Shown: positions 36,184 to 46,150, counted from the stretch's first letter. The stretch is 64,000 bases of DNA from Cystobasidiopsis lactophilus (GCA_001599975.1 BCIO01000004.1:2267328-2331327), one strand, 5' to 3'. The notes: generated by a model from the sequence alone, not told the origin. Program-made: numbers and translations.

Positions 36184-36201
36184 TGTCGCCAGCGTAGTCT
36201 T
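36183..36201 (+). repeat. 19 nt templated insertion at the outer arm A junction
   Basis: The bases directly after the arm repeat, without a mismatch, the 19 nt at 35634-35652 that span the kinase stop codon (ATGTCGCCAGCGTAGTCTT). The native arm B continues instead with GTCGCATGA after the same CTA. The shared GTCGC at this point looks like microhomology. Confidence 0.85.
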
Positions 36202-36340
36202 GAAAGTCGATTAGGGTATGGCTAGAACCACTGACAAGAGAAGCTGTGTAGAAGTCTAAAGCACCGGCTAATCGGGGTTTGCCAAACGCGCGGCGACATG
36301 AGAAAATGCAAGGTGGCAGACAGTTGTTGTTTCAGGCATA

Positions 36341-38680
36341 CTAGCTGACAGAAAACTTGGACGTTTTCCTGTACTTGTGGCCGTTAAGGAAAAGTACGAT
36401 GGGCACAGGAGCTGCGCGGCAGGAGTGAGAAGATGGAACAGCAGTAGATCGATCAAACGCTCACCAAGAGCTGTCATTAGGCAGGCCAAAAGAAGAGTGG
36501 CGTATTGCGGATGCAATGTGTTGTACATTTGAGTGGCGAACAGAGGGAAGCCAGCGGCCAGAAAGCTACAAACTGAAATTAGCGAAGGTGCGAGGGAAAC
36601 TTGGTGTGCGCACTCACCACCGCAGTAAGGTGTTCGAGGACATGGCACTTGCCGCCTGGTGAGATCAAGAGAAGCGGTCAGTGAGTTGCTTAAAAAGTAC
36701 GACTAAAAATTGGCTCTTACGACAGGCTGTAAAGTACACTTCAGTCTGCATCGAGGCTCCCGCATGTATGAGATAGTGCTTACACGCAGTGCATCTACCA
36801 AGAATGTCCAAACGGACGAGAAAATTAAAACAGTCGCAACGCCAAACGGTACAGTGGCGATCTGCAGTATAGCTGTTTAGCTGTCTCGCCCATGGGAATC
36901 AGAGGCGAAGACGCACAATGGGCACAATATAGTGAACGCTCGGGTATGTTGTAAATGCGAACCAAAACAGTGATAGAGGCGCGATGATCCTGGTGGGCCT
37001 AACTGAGCTGAGAGACTCGGGAGGGAACGAAGAACAACGAACCCTCCTGCAATTCCTCTTCGTAGGTCTGAGCAGGTGAAGCGATGTTTAGTGTGCGACT
37101 GCTCTGCGAAAGATGGCACGCACGCTCTTCTGGTGGTGGCCGCTGCCCAAGCTCTTTAAACTTCGCGAGGTAGCGCTTATTCCAGTAAAGAATCTGCCAC
37201 GCGGTGCCTAGGATATTGCCGAGACCGATACCCAAGAAACTTAGGCCGAGTGTAGGGGTACTCCACCCTTTCGCCAGAAAGACGATCGGGAAGGCCTGTT
37301 CGGACGGGTAAGCTCGAGTTTGGCCTTATTAGCTGGGTCAACTTACTGAGAAAAACATGTAACTAGCAGGCACGGTCAGCTTGTTCTTTTATGCGTATAC
37401 GTTTACAGGAAAGTATACATGATGGCGAGAAGAATTCCACTCCAGAGGCTGCAGCCAAGTTGTTAGTCTTTGCCACCGCCGGCGGAGGATTTACGGACTT
37501 CAAAAACAGTGCCATGGGTTCGAGCGCAAGAATCTCCAAGGGCTTGTACAAGCTGTAAAGGATGACTTTTGCCATACTGCGAGTATCTTTGTCCAGTTTA
37601 GACTGGAAGCGGTCGTCGCCGGTCTCTTTTCTCAGTCGCGCAGCTTTCTTCTTCAGCAATATTGGCGCAAAAGTTCTGCTTTGCTGGTTAGAATAGCTGT
37701 AGACGTGCAAGGAGCACGACTAACTCGGGCACAAAGACCACCAGGAGGACCAGATTAACTCCAGCCCTACGCGATTTCTCAGCCATCCATCGAGAACCCA
37801 CGGTAGCTACCTACCAGATAGTGTTAAAATAGAACACCTGAAGGGCCTTGTCAGGACCGACACAAGAAGAAAATCGAGGAGAATGAACGGACCCATCTCC
37901 ATCCCGCCCCCGCGACAATGAACCCAGCCATGAGAGGCCCGCTTGTTGGTCCAGCCAGAGGTGAGGCAGAATAAATTGACATCTGTAGGAAAACATCACG
38001 GTCAGGAATGTCGCGCCTCTTTAAGCAAATAACGACGCGAACAGGTGTCAAGACTTTGGAGGGTGCAAAGACGTCTGCAACGGAGCCGCCTGCCACAGAA
38101 AGGAATGCGGAGCCGGCAAAGCCACTGCCCAGATCAACTCCATATTCAGCTTGTTGCCTGGAAAGCAAAACAAATTTTAGACCCACGTTAAGAATCGGCC
38201 AATCAGTAGAGCAGCGACATTCGGTGCGCATGCGACCAATATGTTGAAGCACATAAAGCAGAAGAAAGAGATGACATAGATGGGTCGACGGCCATAGAAT
38301 TCGCTGAGCGGCCCTCTACGAGAATATCAGTCAAACCAACTCAGCTCTTGCAACGCCAAGCGGAGACAAAATGAGACCGACAATAGCATAGGCGAGATGG
38401 ACAGCCCAATGACGAAGAGCGATAGGCCCAAAATGGCCACTTCGTGCGAGATGGCAAACTCCGTCATTAGGGCCTCTTCGCAGGAGGTGATGAGCGAGGA
38501 ACAAGACGTGACGCAGAACGAGCAGGACGAGACGATGATAATGATCAACCACTTCCTGACGGTCGAAAAGTTCAAAGGAGAAGCAGGATCCTCCGCATCA
38601 AAAGCATCCAGCTGAAATCGCTTCTCGTCCAACTTGTCAGAGCCATCCTGCGGCTCTGCGGGCGCTGATTTCTCTTCCAT
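36341..38680 (-). CDS. MFS transporter, DHA1 drug:H+ antiporter type (copy 2)
   Basis: Paralogue of the preceding transporter, also on the minus strand. The ATG at 38680 gives MEEKSAPAEPQDG, then DPASPLNFSTVRKWLI, CEEALMTEFAISHEVAILGL, motif A in GPLSEFYGRRPIYVI, GFAGSAFLSVAGGSVADVF, MSIYSASPLAGPTSGPLMAG, GAGWRW and the loop LLKKKAARLRKETGDDRFQS. The C-terminus PIVLFLNGHKYRKTSKFSVS ends at TAG 36341-36343. About ten introns. No broken motif is apparent. It lies wholly inside the spacer (36184-38749) of the 857 bp inverted repeat, and its start codon is only 70 bp from arm B, so its promoter overlaps the kinase 3' flank. Substrate unknown; polyamine or drug export is the family's usual role. 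Confidence 0.82.
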
Positions 38681-38749
38681 TGAAAACTTATAACGACTGA
38701 GTCAGGGGCAGCATGCTGGTTGATTGGGATGGAAAAGAATTCATGCGAC

Positions 38750-39606
38750 TAGACGACGAAAGAGTCATCAAGCCGATCGCCGACTTATTTCGCCGATGGA
38801 GAGTGTAAGGCTGCATCATGAGTCCGCAGGTATTCTATGCTGGGATGCAAGAACGCGCGCTGTGTGCAGGTTTTTCTAGGGATACAAGGCTTGGAGCGGG
38901 GGCAGGGGGGTCTTCTGTCGATGCGGCGAACACGGGTCGGACGAAGGAAGCTTCGACTTTTGAGGCAAGGAAAAGGCGACAAATATAAACGGGACAGACG
39001 CCAGCGGATCGAGGGCGCGATTGCTGGCGGATGAAAGGATTAAAGGCGATGCGGACAGAAAACTGAGTGTGGGCCGGGGCGAAACGATTCTTTGGCGGTG
39101 GCGGTTACAACATGCTTGCAAGCTGGGTGGCGCCGTTTTGAGCGTCCCAGAAAGGTCGTAAGAAAGGCTGAAGACAAAAGAAAAGGTGTATTGAGTGGGT
39201 GAACGAAGTGGAGGGTGAGTGTGCTGTGGGTGTCGTCAAAGGGCCGTTCAATTGCGAGTGGTGTGTGGCGTGGCGTGCCAAAGACTACGCTGGCGACATG
39301 GACTGGGCCAGAGGGTGGACTTTCCGCCGGCCGAGCAGGGTGGCGCCGTCCAGCGAGAGCTCGAAGCCTTGCTTCCGCCCTCGCCCGCCGCGATCTCTTG
39401 AGCCAGCCCGTCCGTCGTACAGCACCGCCTCGGCCATCTTGCGGTCTGCGCCGCCCCATCCCTTGTAATGGCCAGTCGGTTCGGTGGCCGTCTTGCCTGC
39501 CGCCGCCGACTGCTGAGCCTGTTGCTGCAGCACCTGCGCAATGCCTTCCCCGTACCGCCTCTTGGTCGCCTCGATGTCGATCTCCTCGTCGTCGCCCGCC
39601 TCTTCG
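38750..39606 (-). repeat. Inverted-repeat arm B (857 bp, native copy)
   Basis: Reverse complement of arm A. This is the original: on its minus strand it continues without a break from the kinase coding region (39285-39606) through the stop into the 3' flank, ending 70 bp before the start codon of MFS copy 2. Confidence 0.95.
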
Positions 39607-42160
39607 TTGAGGTTGGTGAGGAAGCCGCGGGCGCCAGAGCCGCCCGGGCCATTGTAGGCGCGCCGCCGGGCCCCTTCCTCCTCCATCCGGTGCACGGCGT
39701 ACGTGATGTCGAACGCCTCTCGGAGCGAGTTGACGCCCGGGGAGCGCATCGGCTGGCGCCCGCCCAGCCGGTCTTGCAGCAAGGGCGAGTCCAGAGGCAT
39801 GGCGCTGCTCACTTGCGGCACCGCCAGCGTCGACTTGTTGCTGGCGGCGCTCGTCGCGGCTTGCTGGGGTGCTGGTGCCGGCTTCTCGTTGCACCAGGGG
39901 TGTGCGAGGAACTCGTCGATGGTGTACCGCTTCTCCGGGTCGACGCACAGCAGGTGGGTGATCAGGTCCTTGGCTGTAGAGCGTACGTGCCCGTTCAGCC
40001 AAGCTCATCAAAAAAACAGAGAGGCAGAGGTAGTGCCCAGAGCAATCTTACAGGAAGCGCTAATGTCATCCCACCACGGACTTAGGAAGGTGTAGTAACC
40101 CCGGGCGACCTTTTCGGTGAGGACGTTGATGCTTTCCTGCGAGGTCATAGTGATGGAATTTGAGCATGTGTGCGACACGGTCAAGAAGTGGGAGGCAACC
40201 CACATCGTAAAACGGCGGGAAACCACAGAGCAAGGTGTAAAGCACGCATCCGAGCGCCCACATGTCCACGCTCTTGCTGTACCGCTCGTCCTTGACAATC
40301 TCCGGAGCCGTGTAGCCCACGGTGCCGCAGGGCGTCATGGTCTCCTCGTTCCAGACGATCTTGCTCAGCCCAAAGTCGGCGATCTTGACCACGCCGATTC
40401 CACCGCCGCCGACGCCGGGCACGAACTCGCCTTCGTCCTCCTTGTCCTCGTCGTACGGCCGGGCCTTGTTGGTTTTGGAGGGTACGATCGGTATCGGGTC
40501 GAAGAGCAGGTTTTCCGGCTTGATGTCACTGTTCATCCCAGCAGGCCTCAGCACCCCGGACGAGAATGCTGGAGGGAAAGGAGGGATCAAACCGATGGAC
40601 TACGCCGCGCTCCTCGTGAAGGTAGCGGATGGCATGGGCGACCTGGAGGATGACGTGCCTGGACAGCTCCTCGGAGAAGTAGGTGAGCTTGACGATCTGG
40701 TGGAACAATTCGCCTCCATCCCTGTGCACGACAACCGACAAGAGCATCAGCTTAGCCCACGGAGGAGGTGGAGGTGGCAAAAAAGATGACGCACATTAAT
40801 TCGAGCACTAGGAAGTAGTGGTCTTTGGCTTCGGTGAAGGCCAGGAGCTCGACGATGCCCTGGTGTCGGAGGCCGCGCATGATTTGAACTTCCTTGAGGA
40901 TGTTGGCTCTCTGTAATGACACACGACACAAAACGAAAAGCAGCAGAAAAAGCAAGAACAGGCAAACAAAGGTCGGGTACAAGCCAAGGGTCGGGTACAA
41001 GCGCGTTAACGAGTCGGCAATAAGTAGTGTGAATTGGGCGTATACCAGGGCGAGGAGCAAAGGTGAAGGGGGAGAGAAAGCAAGGCAGTCACAGTCAGCA
41101 TGCAGCTCTTCCAACGGGATCAAGAAACGATAGCACTGATCCTTTGGGAGAGCGGAAAACAAGGCCGACCAAGGTCCGCGCGAGCACGAGGCGGTAGGAG
41201 AGGGAAGAGTGGGAGCGGAAGGACCCGTACCTCTGTCGCGCGCGGTTTCTTCTTGGTCATGTCTTTGTTCAAGTGTTTTCCACCGTGCTGGAGACGTGCG
41301 GCAACGACAAGAGGCAGAGGGGAGGAAGGAAAGAGGGCGCAAACGACAAATTTATGTGAGGCACGATTATAAGATGGAGAGGGGGAAAGCAAACAGGTCA
41401 GTCAGCTTTGGTTGTTCTTTCAAAATTGAAAGCGGGAATTGGGCATAATTTGGTGGCGGCGCAGTAGGTGAGGTTGTCGTCGCAAGAGGGGGAGTAACGA
41501 GGCACTATGGGACGGGAGAGAGACCGGAAGGCGCGAACCAAGGAAACGAGGCTAACCTGAGTGTGGCTGAGTTCGTATTTGCGGACGCATTTGATGGCGA
41601 CCTTTCGCTTGGAGATCTTGTCCTGGGCCTTGTAGACGTTTGAAAATGCGCCGCTGGGTCACCGGGTGTCAGTCAACGAGCCGACTTGGAAGGCCGGTGA
41701 CGACAAGGACCACTCACTCGCCCATCTTGTCCATCAGCTCGAGGTTGGACGGCAAGCCTTCGTAGACTGGCATCCTCGACTTGGACCGCTTCTCCTGCTC
41801 GACCACTGCTTTCGACCGTGAGCTTCCGAGGTCCCCTAGTGCAACGAGGGCAAGGGACAACGCACTCCGCTCTGCCCGCTCCCGATTGTCGACCCCGGCG
41901 ACGTTGGTGACGTTGGCCAACCCATAGCCTTGCTGCTGTTGCTGCTGTTGCTGAGCGTGGGCAGGGTTGGGAGCTGCGAACTCGTTGGCCTGGGAGCGAG
42001 TGGCGGGCACGGGCGCGAAGGCGGCGTAGTTGGCGTCCATGGCCGACTGCGGGGCCGCATTGTGCTTCTGTGCGTGCTGCCTGGAGGTCGAGGGGGAGGA
42101 GGACGGGGAGGAGGTGTGCTTCTTGTGGATGACCGACTTGAGCGAGTCCATCAGCGTCAT
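39285..42160 (-). CDS. RCK2: CAMK-group kinase of the RCK2/SRK1 (MAPK-activated) type
   Basis: Stress-pathway kinase normally activated by the Hog1/Sty1 MAP kinase. The start gives [15 protein letters not shown]; the N-terminal region has a Q8 run and ends with [16 protein letters not shown]. The glycine loop (GAFSNVYKA) is split from that by an intron. Then [16 protein letters not shown] (catalytic Lys), [42 protein letters not shown] (HRD split by an intron near 40525-40590), the family-specific insert [76 protein letters not shown] and [12 protein letters not shown]. The C-terminal tail contains [16 protein letters not shown] and ends at TAG 39285-39287. One intron (40911-41556) is 646 nt long. 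The last 322 bp of coding sequence belong to inverted-repeat arm B. Confidence 0.93.
40911..41556 (-). other. Exceptionally long intron of the RCK2-type gene
   Basis: The acceptor (CATTACAG before AGAGCCAAC) and donor (CACTCAG before GTTAGC) are clear and the reading frame is kept. At 646 nt it is about ten times longer than most introns in the window. It includes purine-rich stretches and a near-duplicate GGTCGGGTACAAGC at about 40970-41002. No coding content recognised. Confidence 0.8.
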
Positions 42161-42567
42161 CTTGGCAGCCTCAGTTTATTGTTCCTCTCGCGGCGCAAGG
42201 AGGCTGAATCCAATTGAGCTGGCCCTTTGCTTTGCTGCTTGGGTGGCTGCGCTCGGTCGACAGCGGCTCGCAACTTTGAGCACTAAAGGCGAACGATGAA
42301 CGATGACCGATGCAGGCTAGAGGTACGGAAGAAAGGAGCAAGCAAAAGGCGCCAACGTCATGTCTCACATTTCAACTTCCAGACGTGGTAGGTCCCGTTG
42401 CCCGCGCCCACTGCTCTTCTTCCTACACCTGGTTGTCCATTCAGAGCTCCTGCGTCCGGGCGAGCTCGATCCCTTGGGCCAAATGGAACCTGGCGACCCA
42501 AAAATTCGGTTCATGAGTCGTGGAGCTCGAATGTGTCATCCAAGACCGCAGCCAAAAAGCTTAAAAC
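42161..42567. other. Upstream region of the RCK2-type kinase
   Basis: 407 bases between the kinase start and the Nudix gene stop, both on the minus strand. No gene recognised. Confidence 0.45.
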
Positions 42568-44027
42568 CTACAGTCTCGCGTCTATCGTGTAGCCTATAAG
42601 AAAGAGCACCAGGTTGTCAGCTTGGCCAAAAAGGGCAGACGGGAAGGGAATAGAGGGGCACCTTCTTTCTTCGAGTATTCTGTGCGACCCAACTGTCATA
42701 AGTAATCCACTTTGGATCGAGAAGTAGCAGAGGACGAACCTTGGCAGAATGAGAACAAATCTGTGAGGCACCCAAGCGAAGTAAATGAGCACGAGAGGCA
42801 GATAAAGGTGTACGAAAGAGCGCCACCTTTCACTGCCACCACTTTCTTGACAATGTGCTCCCCTGCGTCCGGCTTGGCTTCTGGCTCGGGCGCGCCTTCT
42901 TCGAGATCGACTTTGATGGTGACCAGCGACATGCTGTGATCACATCTTTGCTCGAGATAGTCCAAGCAGGGCTCAAGGTGAACGAGCTCACTTGGCAGCT
43001 GACATTCCAGGGTCGGCAACGACCTGTAGTCGAACCAGCAGACAACAATCAGAAAAACACTGACTGAGAAAGGGGGCACATACAGCCGAGCTGGCAGAGA
43101 TGATCTTGCCATTTTCGTAGCCCGTTTCTTCCAGGAGCTCGCGTACTGTAAGAATCGGGGAACCAACATCAGCTCAGGCCACTTTTCGAGCTGTGGGATG
43201 GCCTGTGCCTACCTGCAGCCTGCTCGGGAGTCTCGCCAGCGTCGATCAGCCCTCTGTCGTAGAGCGGAAGGTGGTGAGCGCGGACCTCTGGGACAAGAAG
43301 GTGGGAAGCTCACGCTGGGAGTTCCTGCAGTGACCGACACTTGCATTAGAAGGTTCATCAGGGGTGGATGGGAGGGTCTCACCACACAAATTCTGTGCGC
43401 AGGCAAAGGTGGGATCGCGTCAGAGCTGGGACACGCTGAATGTATCGCTCGCGCACCTATCCACGGGCGGGCGGTACTGTAACACCACCACAGTCGAAAC
43501 TGGCTTCTTGGGCGAGGAGATCATGGGGAAGATGGCGACGGCTGTGGAGCTCAGCCTCAACCGCTGCCTCTGCAAGGCGAGGGCAAAGACAGCTCTTCTC
43601 ACCGTCGATACCGCCTTTCGAGCGAGTTTTGCGGTTAGCTGATTCCCATTTGCGCTGTGCAAGAAGATCAAGGGAGCCCAAGTTGAGCTAAAGGGAGGCA
43701 GCCCGTCACACCTTCTTGCCATCCTCATCCGTCCCTGCATCCCTATTCAGCTATCGAGAGGGGGAGAGACGAGGGTCAGTCTCACAGTTGATCATCTCCA
43801 ACCCGATCCATCGCGCGTCAGACGTCTGCAGCGGAGCTCTCTCGTCGATCTGTCAAAGAGGAGGGGCCTTAAGCTTGAGCGCTTGATTTGACGAAACGTG
43901 AAGCCTCGTTAACCTTGGCCGTGCCTAGTTCCCAAGTAGTAGCAGACATGGTGAAAGCTCGAGCTGTAATCGGGCGGATAGTCAACGGCAGCGATTTGCG
44001 GAGGCAGCGGATGATGGTGGAGCGCAT
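42568..44027 (-). CDS. YSA1: Nudix ADP-sugar pyrophosphatase, YSA1/NUDT5-like, two possible starts
   Basis: Hydrolyses ADP-ribose and related ADP-sugars. Exons join as WELGTAK, IDERAPLQTSDARWIGLEMIN, KRKWESANRKTRSKGGID, AVAIFPMISSPKKPVSTVVV, LQYRPPVDRICV, ELPAGLIDAGETPEQAAVRE, LLEETGYENGKIISASSA, VVADPGMSAAN, MSLVTIKVDLEEG and finally GYTIDARL before TAG at 42568-42570. The Nudix box (GETPEQAA-VRELLEETGY) is complete. Two exons are tiny: 43383-43392 (10 nt) and 43314-43324 (11 nt). The ATG at 43949 sits in a good context (CACCATGTC). The upstream in-frame ATG at 44027 adds 26 residues rich in Arg and hydroxylated residues with no acidic residue (starts MRSTIIRCLRKS), which looks like a mitochondrial presequence. 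The exon model between 42600 and 42790 is unresolved. Confidence 0.87.
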
Positions 44028-44254
44028 CCAAGGTGTGCGTTTTGTCGAGGTTGGCGTGCCCTTGCAGATTTGGAGGTCTGTAGATGATGGTATACAGTCA
44101 AGACAGCGGGCAGTGCTAAACCCAAGCAGCGTAGCGTGTCTCCATTTAACGCCATTCAGGCAATTTGCCACCGGCGACCAAGACTCCCACATCAGCAACT
44201 CAGCGATAGTCTCCAAGACTTTTCCAATCCAATAACAATCAGTGATCGTCCATC

Positions 44255-45022
44255 CTACGAAGCCGCTGCCGGTTGCTTCTCCTCCAAGCCCTTCTTGAAC
44301 CCTTCAACAGTCCGGACGACCTCGCTCCCACCTGCCTGCTGCAGCACGCCAACCAAACCCCGCATGGAGCCCTCGACCAGCCCAACGATCTGGGCTTGCA
44401 GAGTCTTCAAAGGCGGCAAGTCCGCCACCCTCTTGATACCCTCCACGCCAAACTCTTTCGCCTCCAACACCCCGCTCAACATTCCCAGCTTGATCTCCGC
44501 CTCTGGCACCTTCTTCGCCGCTGCTGCTCCTTTGGCTGGAGGTGCGGCAGAAACATTGAGGCGCTTGGCGTGAGTGTCGAGCACCTTTAGGAAAGCCTTC
44601 AGAGCGACCGGGTCCAAGGGGGCGGAGGAGGAAGAAGTTATGGCGGCCATTGGTCCACCGGAGTTGGCGTTCAAAAGCTGGGAAGGTAGATGCGGCAAGG
44701 CGCGGAAAACGGGCGGGAGGAGGTTGGACTTGAGCACGGTCAGCTTCAACCCTTGGTCCTCTTCCTGCGCCGGAAGCCGCTTGACGGCCGCTCGAAAAGG
44801 TTCGAAGTCGGCCACGTTGACATTTTGGAAGCGTAGGAAGAGGATGAGCTGGGCCTGGGAGAAGAGCTCGGTGTACTGCTGGACTAGGAGAGACTTCCGG
44901 GCTGGGAAGACCCGCGTCTTTTTGGCGTAAGACAAGGCGCCTCGGAAAGGCTTCTTGGATGATTTGGAGCTCCTCGTCGCTTGCGCGAGCGCTGCCTTGG
45001 AGGTCGATGCTGCCGCCGACAT
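44255..45022 (-). CDS. Mitochondrial large-subunit ribosomal protein uL10m
   Basis: L10-family protein of the mitochondrial ribosome stalk base. Intronless. I chose the ATG at 45022 because it gives a Ser/Ala/Lys-rich presequence without acidic residues (MSAAASTSKAALAQATRSSK); an ATG at 45088 would add 22 less presequence-like residues. The mature part begins KKTRVFPARKSLLVQQYTEL, the usual start of the L10 domain in fungal MRPL11-like proteins, followed by ILFLRFQNVNVADFEPFR, GLKLTVLKSNLLPPVFR and, in the second half, EFGVEGIKRVADLPPLKTLQ and GLVEGSMRGLVGVLQQAGG. It ends with a Lys/Glu/Ala-rich tail at 44255. Divergent from COX6. Confidence 0.82.
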   Translation of the reverse strand: MSAAASTSKAALAQATRSSKSSKKPFRGALSYAKKTRVFPARKSLLVQQYTELFSQAQLILFLRFQNVNVADFEPFRAAVKRLPAQEEDQGLKLTVLKSNLLPPVFRALPHLPSQLLNANSGGPMAAITSSSSAPLDPVALKAFLKVLDTHAKRLNVSAAPPAKGAAAAKKVPEAEIKLGMLSGVLEAKEFGVEGIKRVADLPPLKTLQAQIVGLVEGSMRGLVGVLQQAGGSEVVRTVEGFKKGLEEKQPAAAS

Positions 45023-45245
45023 TTTTTGAGGCGTTCTGTGATGCGCGCCCATATAAGGACACATTTCCGGCTTTGAAGTGCCGGACACTCACCTTAAACT
45101 ACTCTTGTGGGTACTCAAGGTCCAGCAAGCAGGTCGTGGAGCAGGCGCAAGCCTCACAGCGTTCGAGGCAAGCCAAAAAGTCACGTTTTTCTGGGCCTCC
45201 AAACTCAAGCCGGCCAAGGGCTGCCCTGTTCAGCCATCGTCAAAC
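45023..45245. promoter_or_regulatory. Shared upstream region of uL10m and COX6
   Basis: 223 bp between two divergent start codons of nuclear genes for mitochondrial proteins. A bidirectional promoter is inferred from geometry and shared destination. Confidence 0.55.
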
Positions 45246-45778
45246 ATGCTCCGCTTCTCCCGTTTGGGCTCGACCGCGCTCCGCTCTTCGCTCGTCTCGG
45301 CGCCGCGATTGGCACCCGTTACCCTCGGTGCGTTGCTCGCAGAGGCTGCAAACGAGGACTCCCGATTGACGGAGCTCGGAATGCACAGGCTCGCTCAGGT
45401 TCGCCCACGCCGAGGCAGAGTCCTACGAGCACTTTAACGCTCGCTGTACGTTCCCTGTCCGCTTGTTCATTCGCCGGAGCCAGGTCTGATGGGGCCGGAA
45501 TAGACGCCAAGTTTTTCGAATCGGTGGACGACTTGTTCGAGCTCCAGCGCGGCCTGAACAACTGCTTCGCCTACGACCTGGTGCCGTCGTTGGAGGTGGT
45601 TGAGTCTGCGCTCAAGGCCAGCCGACGGGTGAACGACTACTCAACCGCGGTCCGCATCTTCGAGGGCTTGAAGGAAAAGGTGGAAAATAAGGGCCAGTAC
45701 GAAGAGTACCTCACCCACACCGCCGCCCTCAGGAAGGAGCTCGGCGTCAGCACCAAGGAGGAGCTCTACGGCCGCTAA
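45246..45778 (+). CDS. COX6: Cytochrome c oxidase subunit VI (COX6 / COX5A family)
   Basis: Matrix-facing peripheral subunit of respiratory complex IV. The ATG at 45246 gives an Arg/Ser-rich presequence (MLRFSRLGSTALRSSLVSAP). Exon 2 reads FAHAEAESYEHFNAR, and exon 3 continues YAKFFESVDDLFELQRGLNN, then CFAYDLVPSLEVVESALKAS, RRVNDYSTAVRIFEGLKEKV and LRKELGVSTKEELYGR before TAA. RxLNNCFxYDLVP and RRVND are diagnostic of the family. Two introns: about 45330-45410, whose donor appears weak (GTTGCT), and 45445-45509. Predicted length is about 145 residues, normal for fungi. Confidence 0.92.
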
Positions 45779-46150
45779 GCGGGCCTAAGGGGGAATTTGG
45801 GAGGAGGAGGACCGGAAGGAGATCTTCATCTAGAAAGGCCGCCCGCCCATCGATTGCGGGCGCGTTCACACACTACCACCACAAAATTGCTGCGCTTTGT
45901 TTCTGCATCGTGAAGGAGGCACTCTTGTTTTCTATTTACTCTCAAATTGTGCCGCGCTTCAACCTTTGGAGAGTCGCTCATGATCTTATGCGTCTCGGTC
46001 GCCGTCTCTAAGCTTGACACGAGGCTCCTTGAGGTTGCGCAAATGGACTAGAGGTATAGGCCATTGCACGTCTGATCTCTCCCTGACCGCGAAAGCGAAA
46101 ACATGAACTGAGCGGAAAACGAAACACCCCCAAGAAAGCCCCGAAGAGGC
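45779..46150. other. Convergent intergenic region
   Basis: 372 bases holding the 3' ends of COX6 and RPL21. No gene recognised. Confidence 0.5.

Noticed and set aside
35327-39606. The 857 bp inverted arms as ends of a DNA transposon carrying the MFS gene
   Set aside because: One arm is continuous with the coding sequence of a host kinase, there is no transposase in the spacer, and I see no target-site duplication. A genomic duplication with inversion explains it better.
39040-40011. 323-codon minus-strand open frame over the kinase 3' end
   Set aside because: Alternative frame of the RCK2-type gene; the other frame carries the conserved kinase tail and the matched stop.
41925-41955. CAG/CAA run as an unstable trinucleotide repeat
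   Set aside because: It encodes only eight glutamines with mixed codons in the kinase N-terminus; too short to be remarkable.
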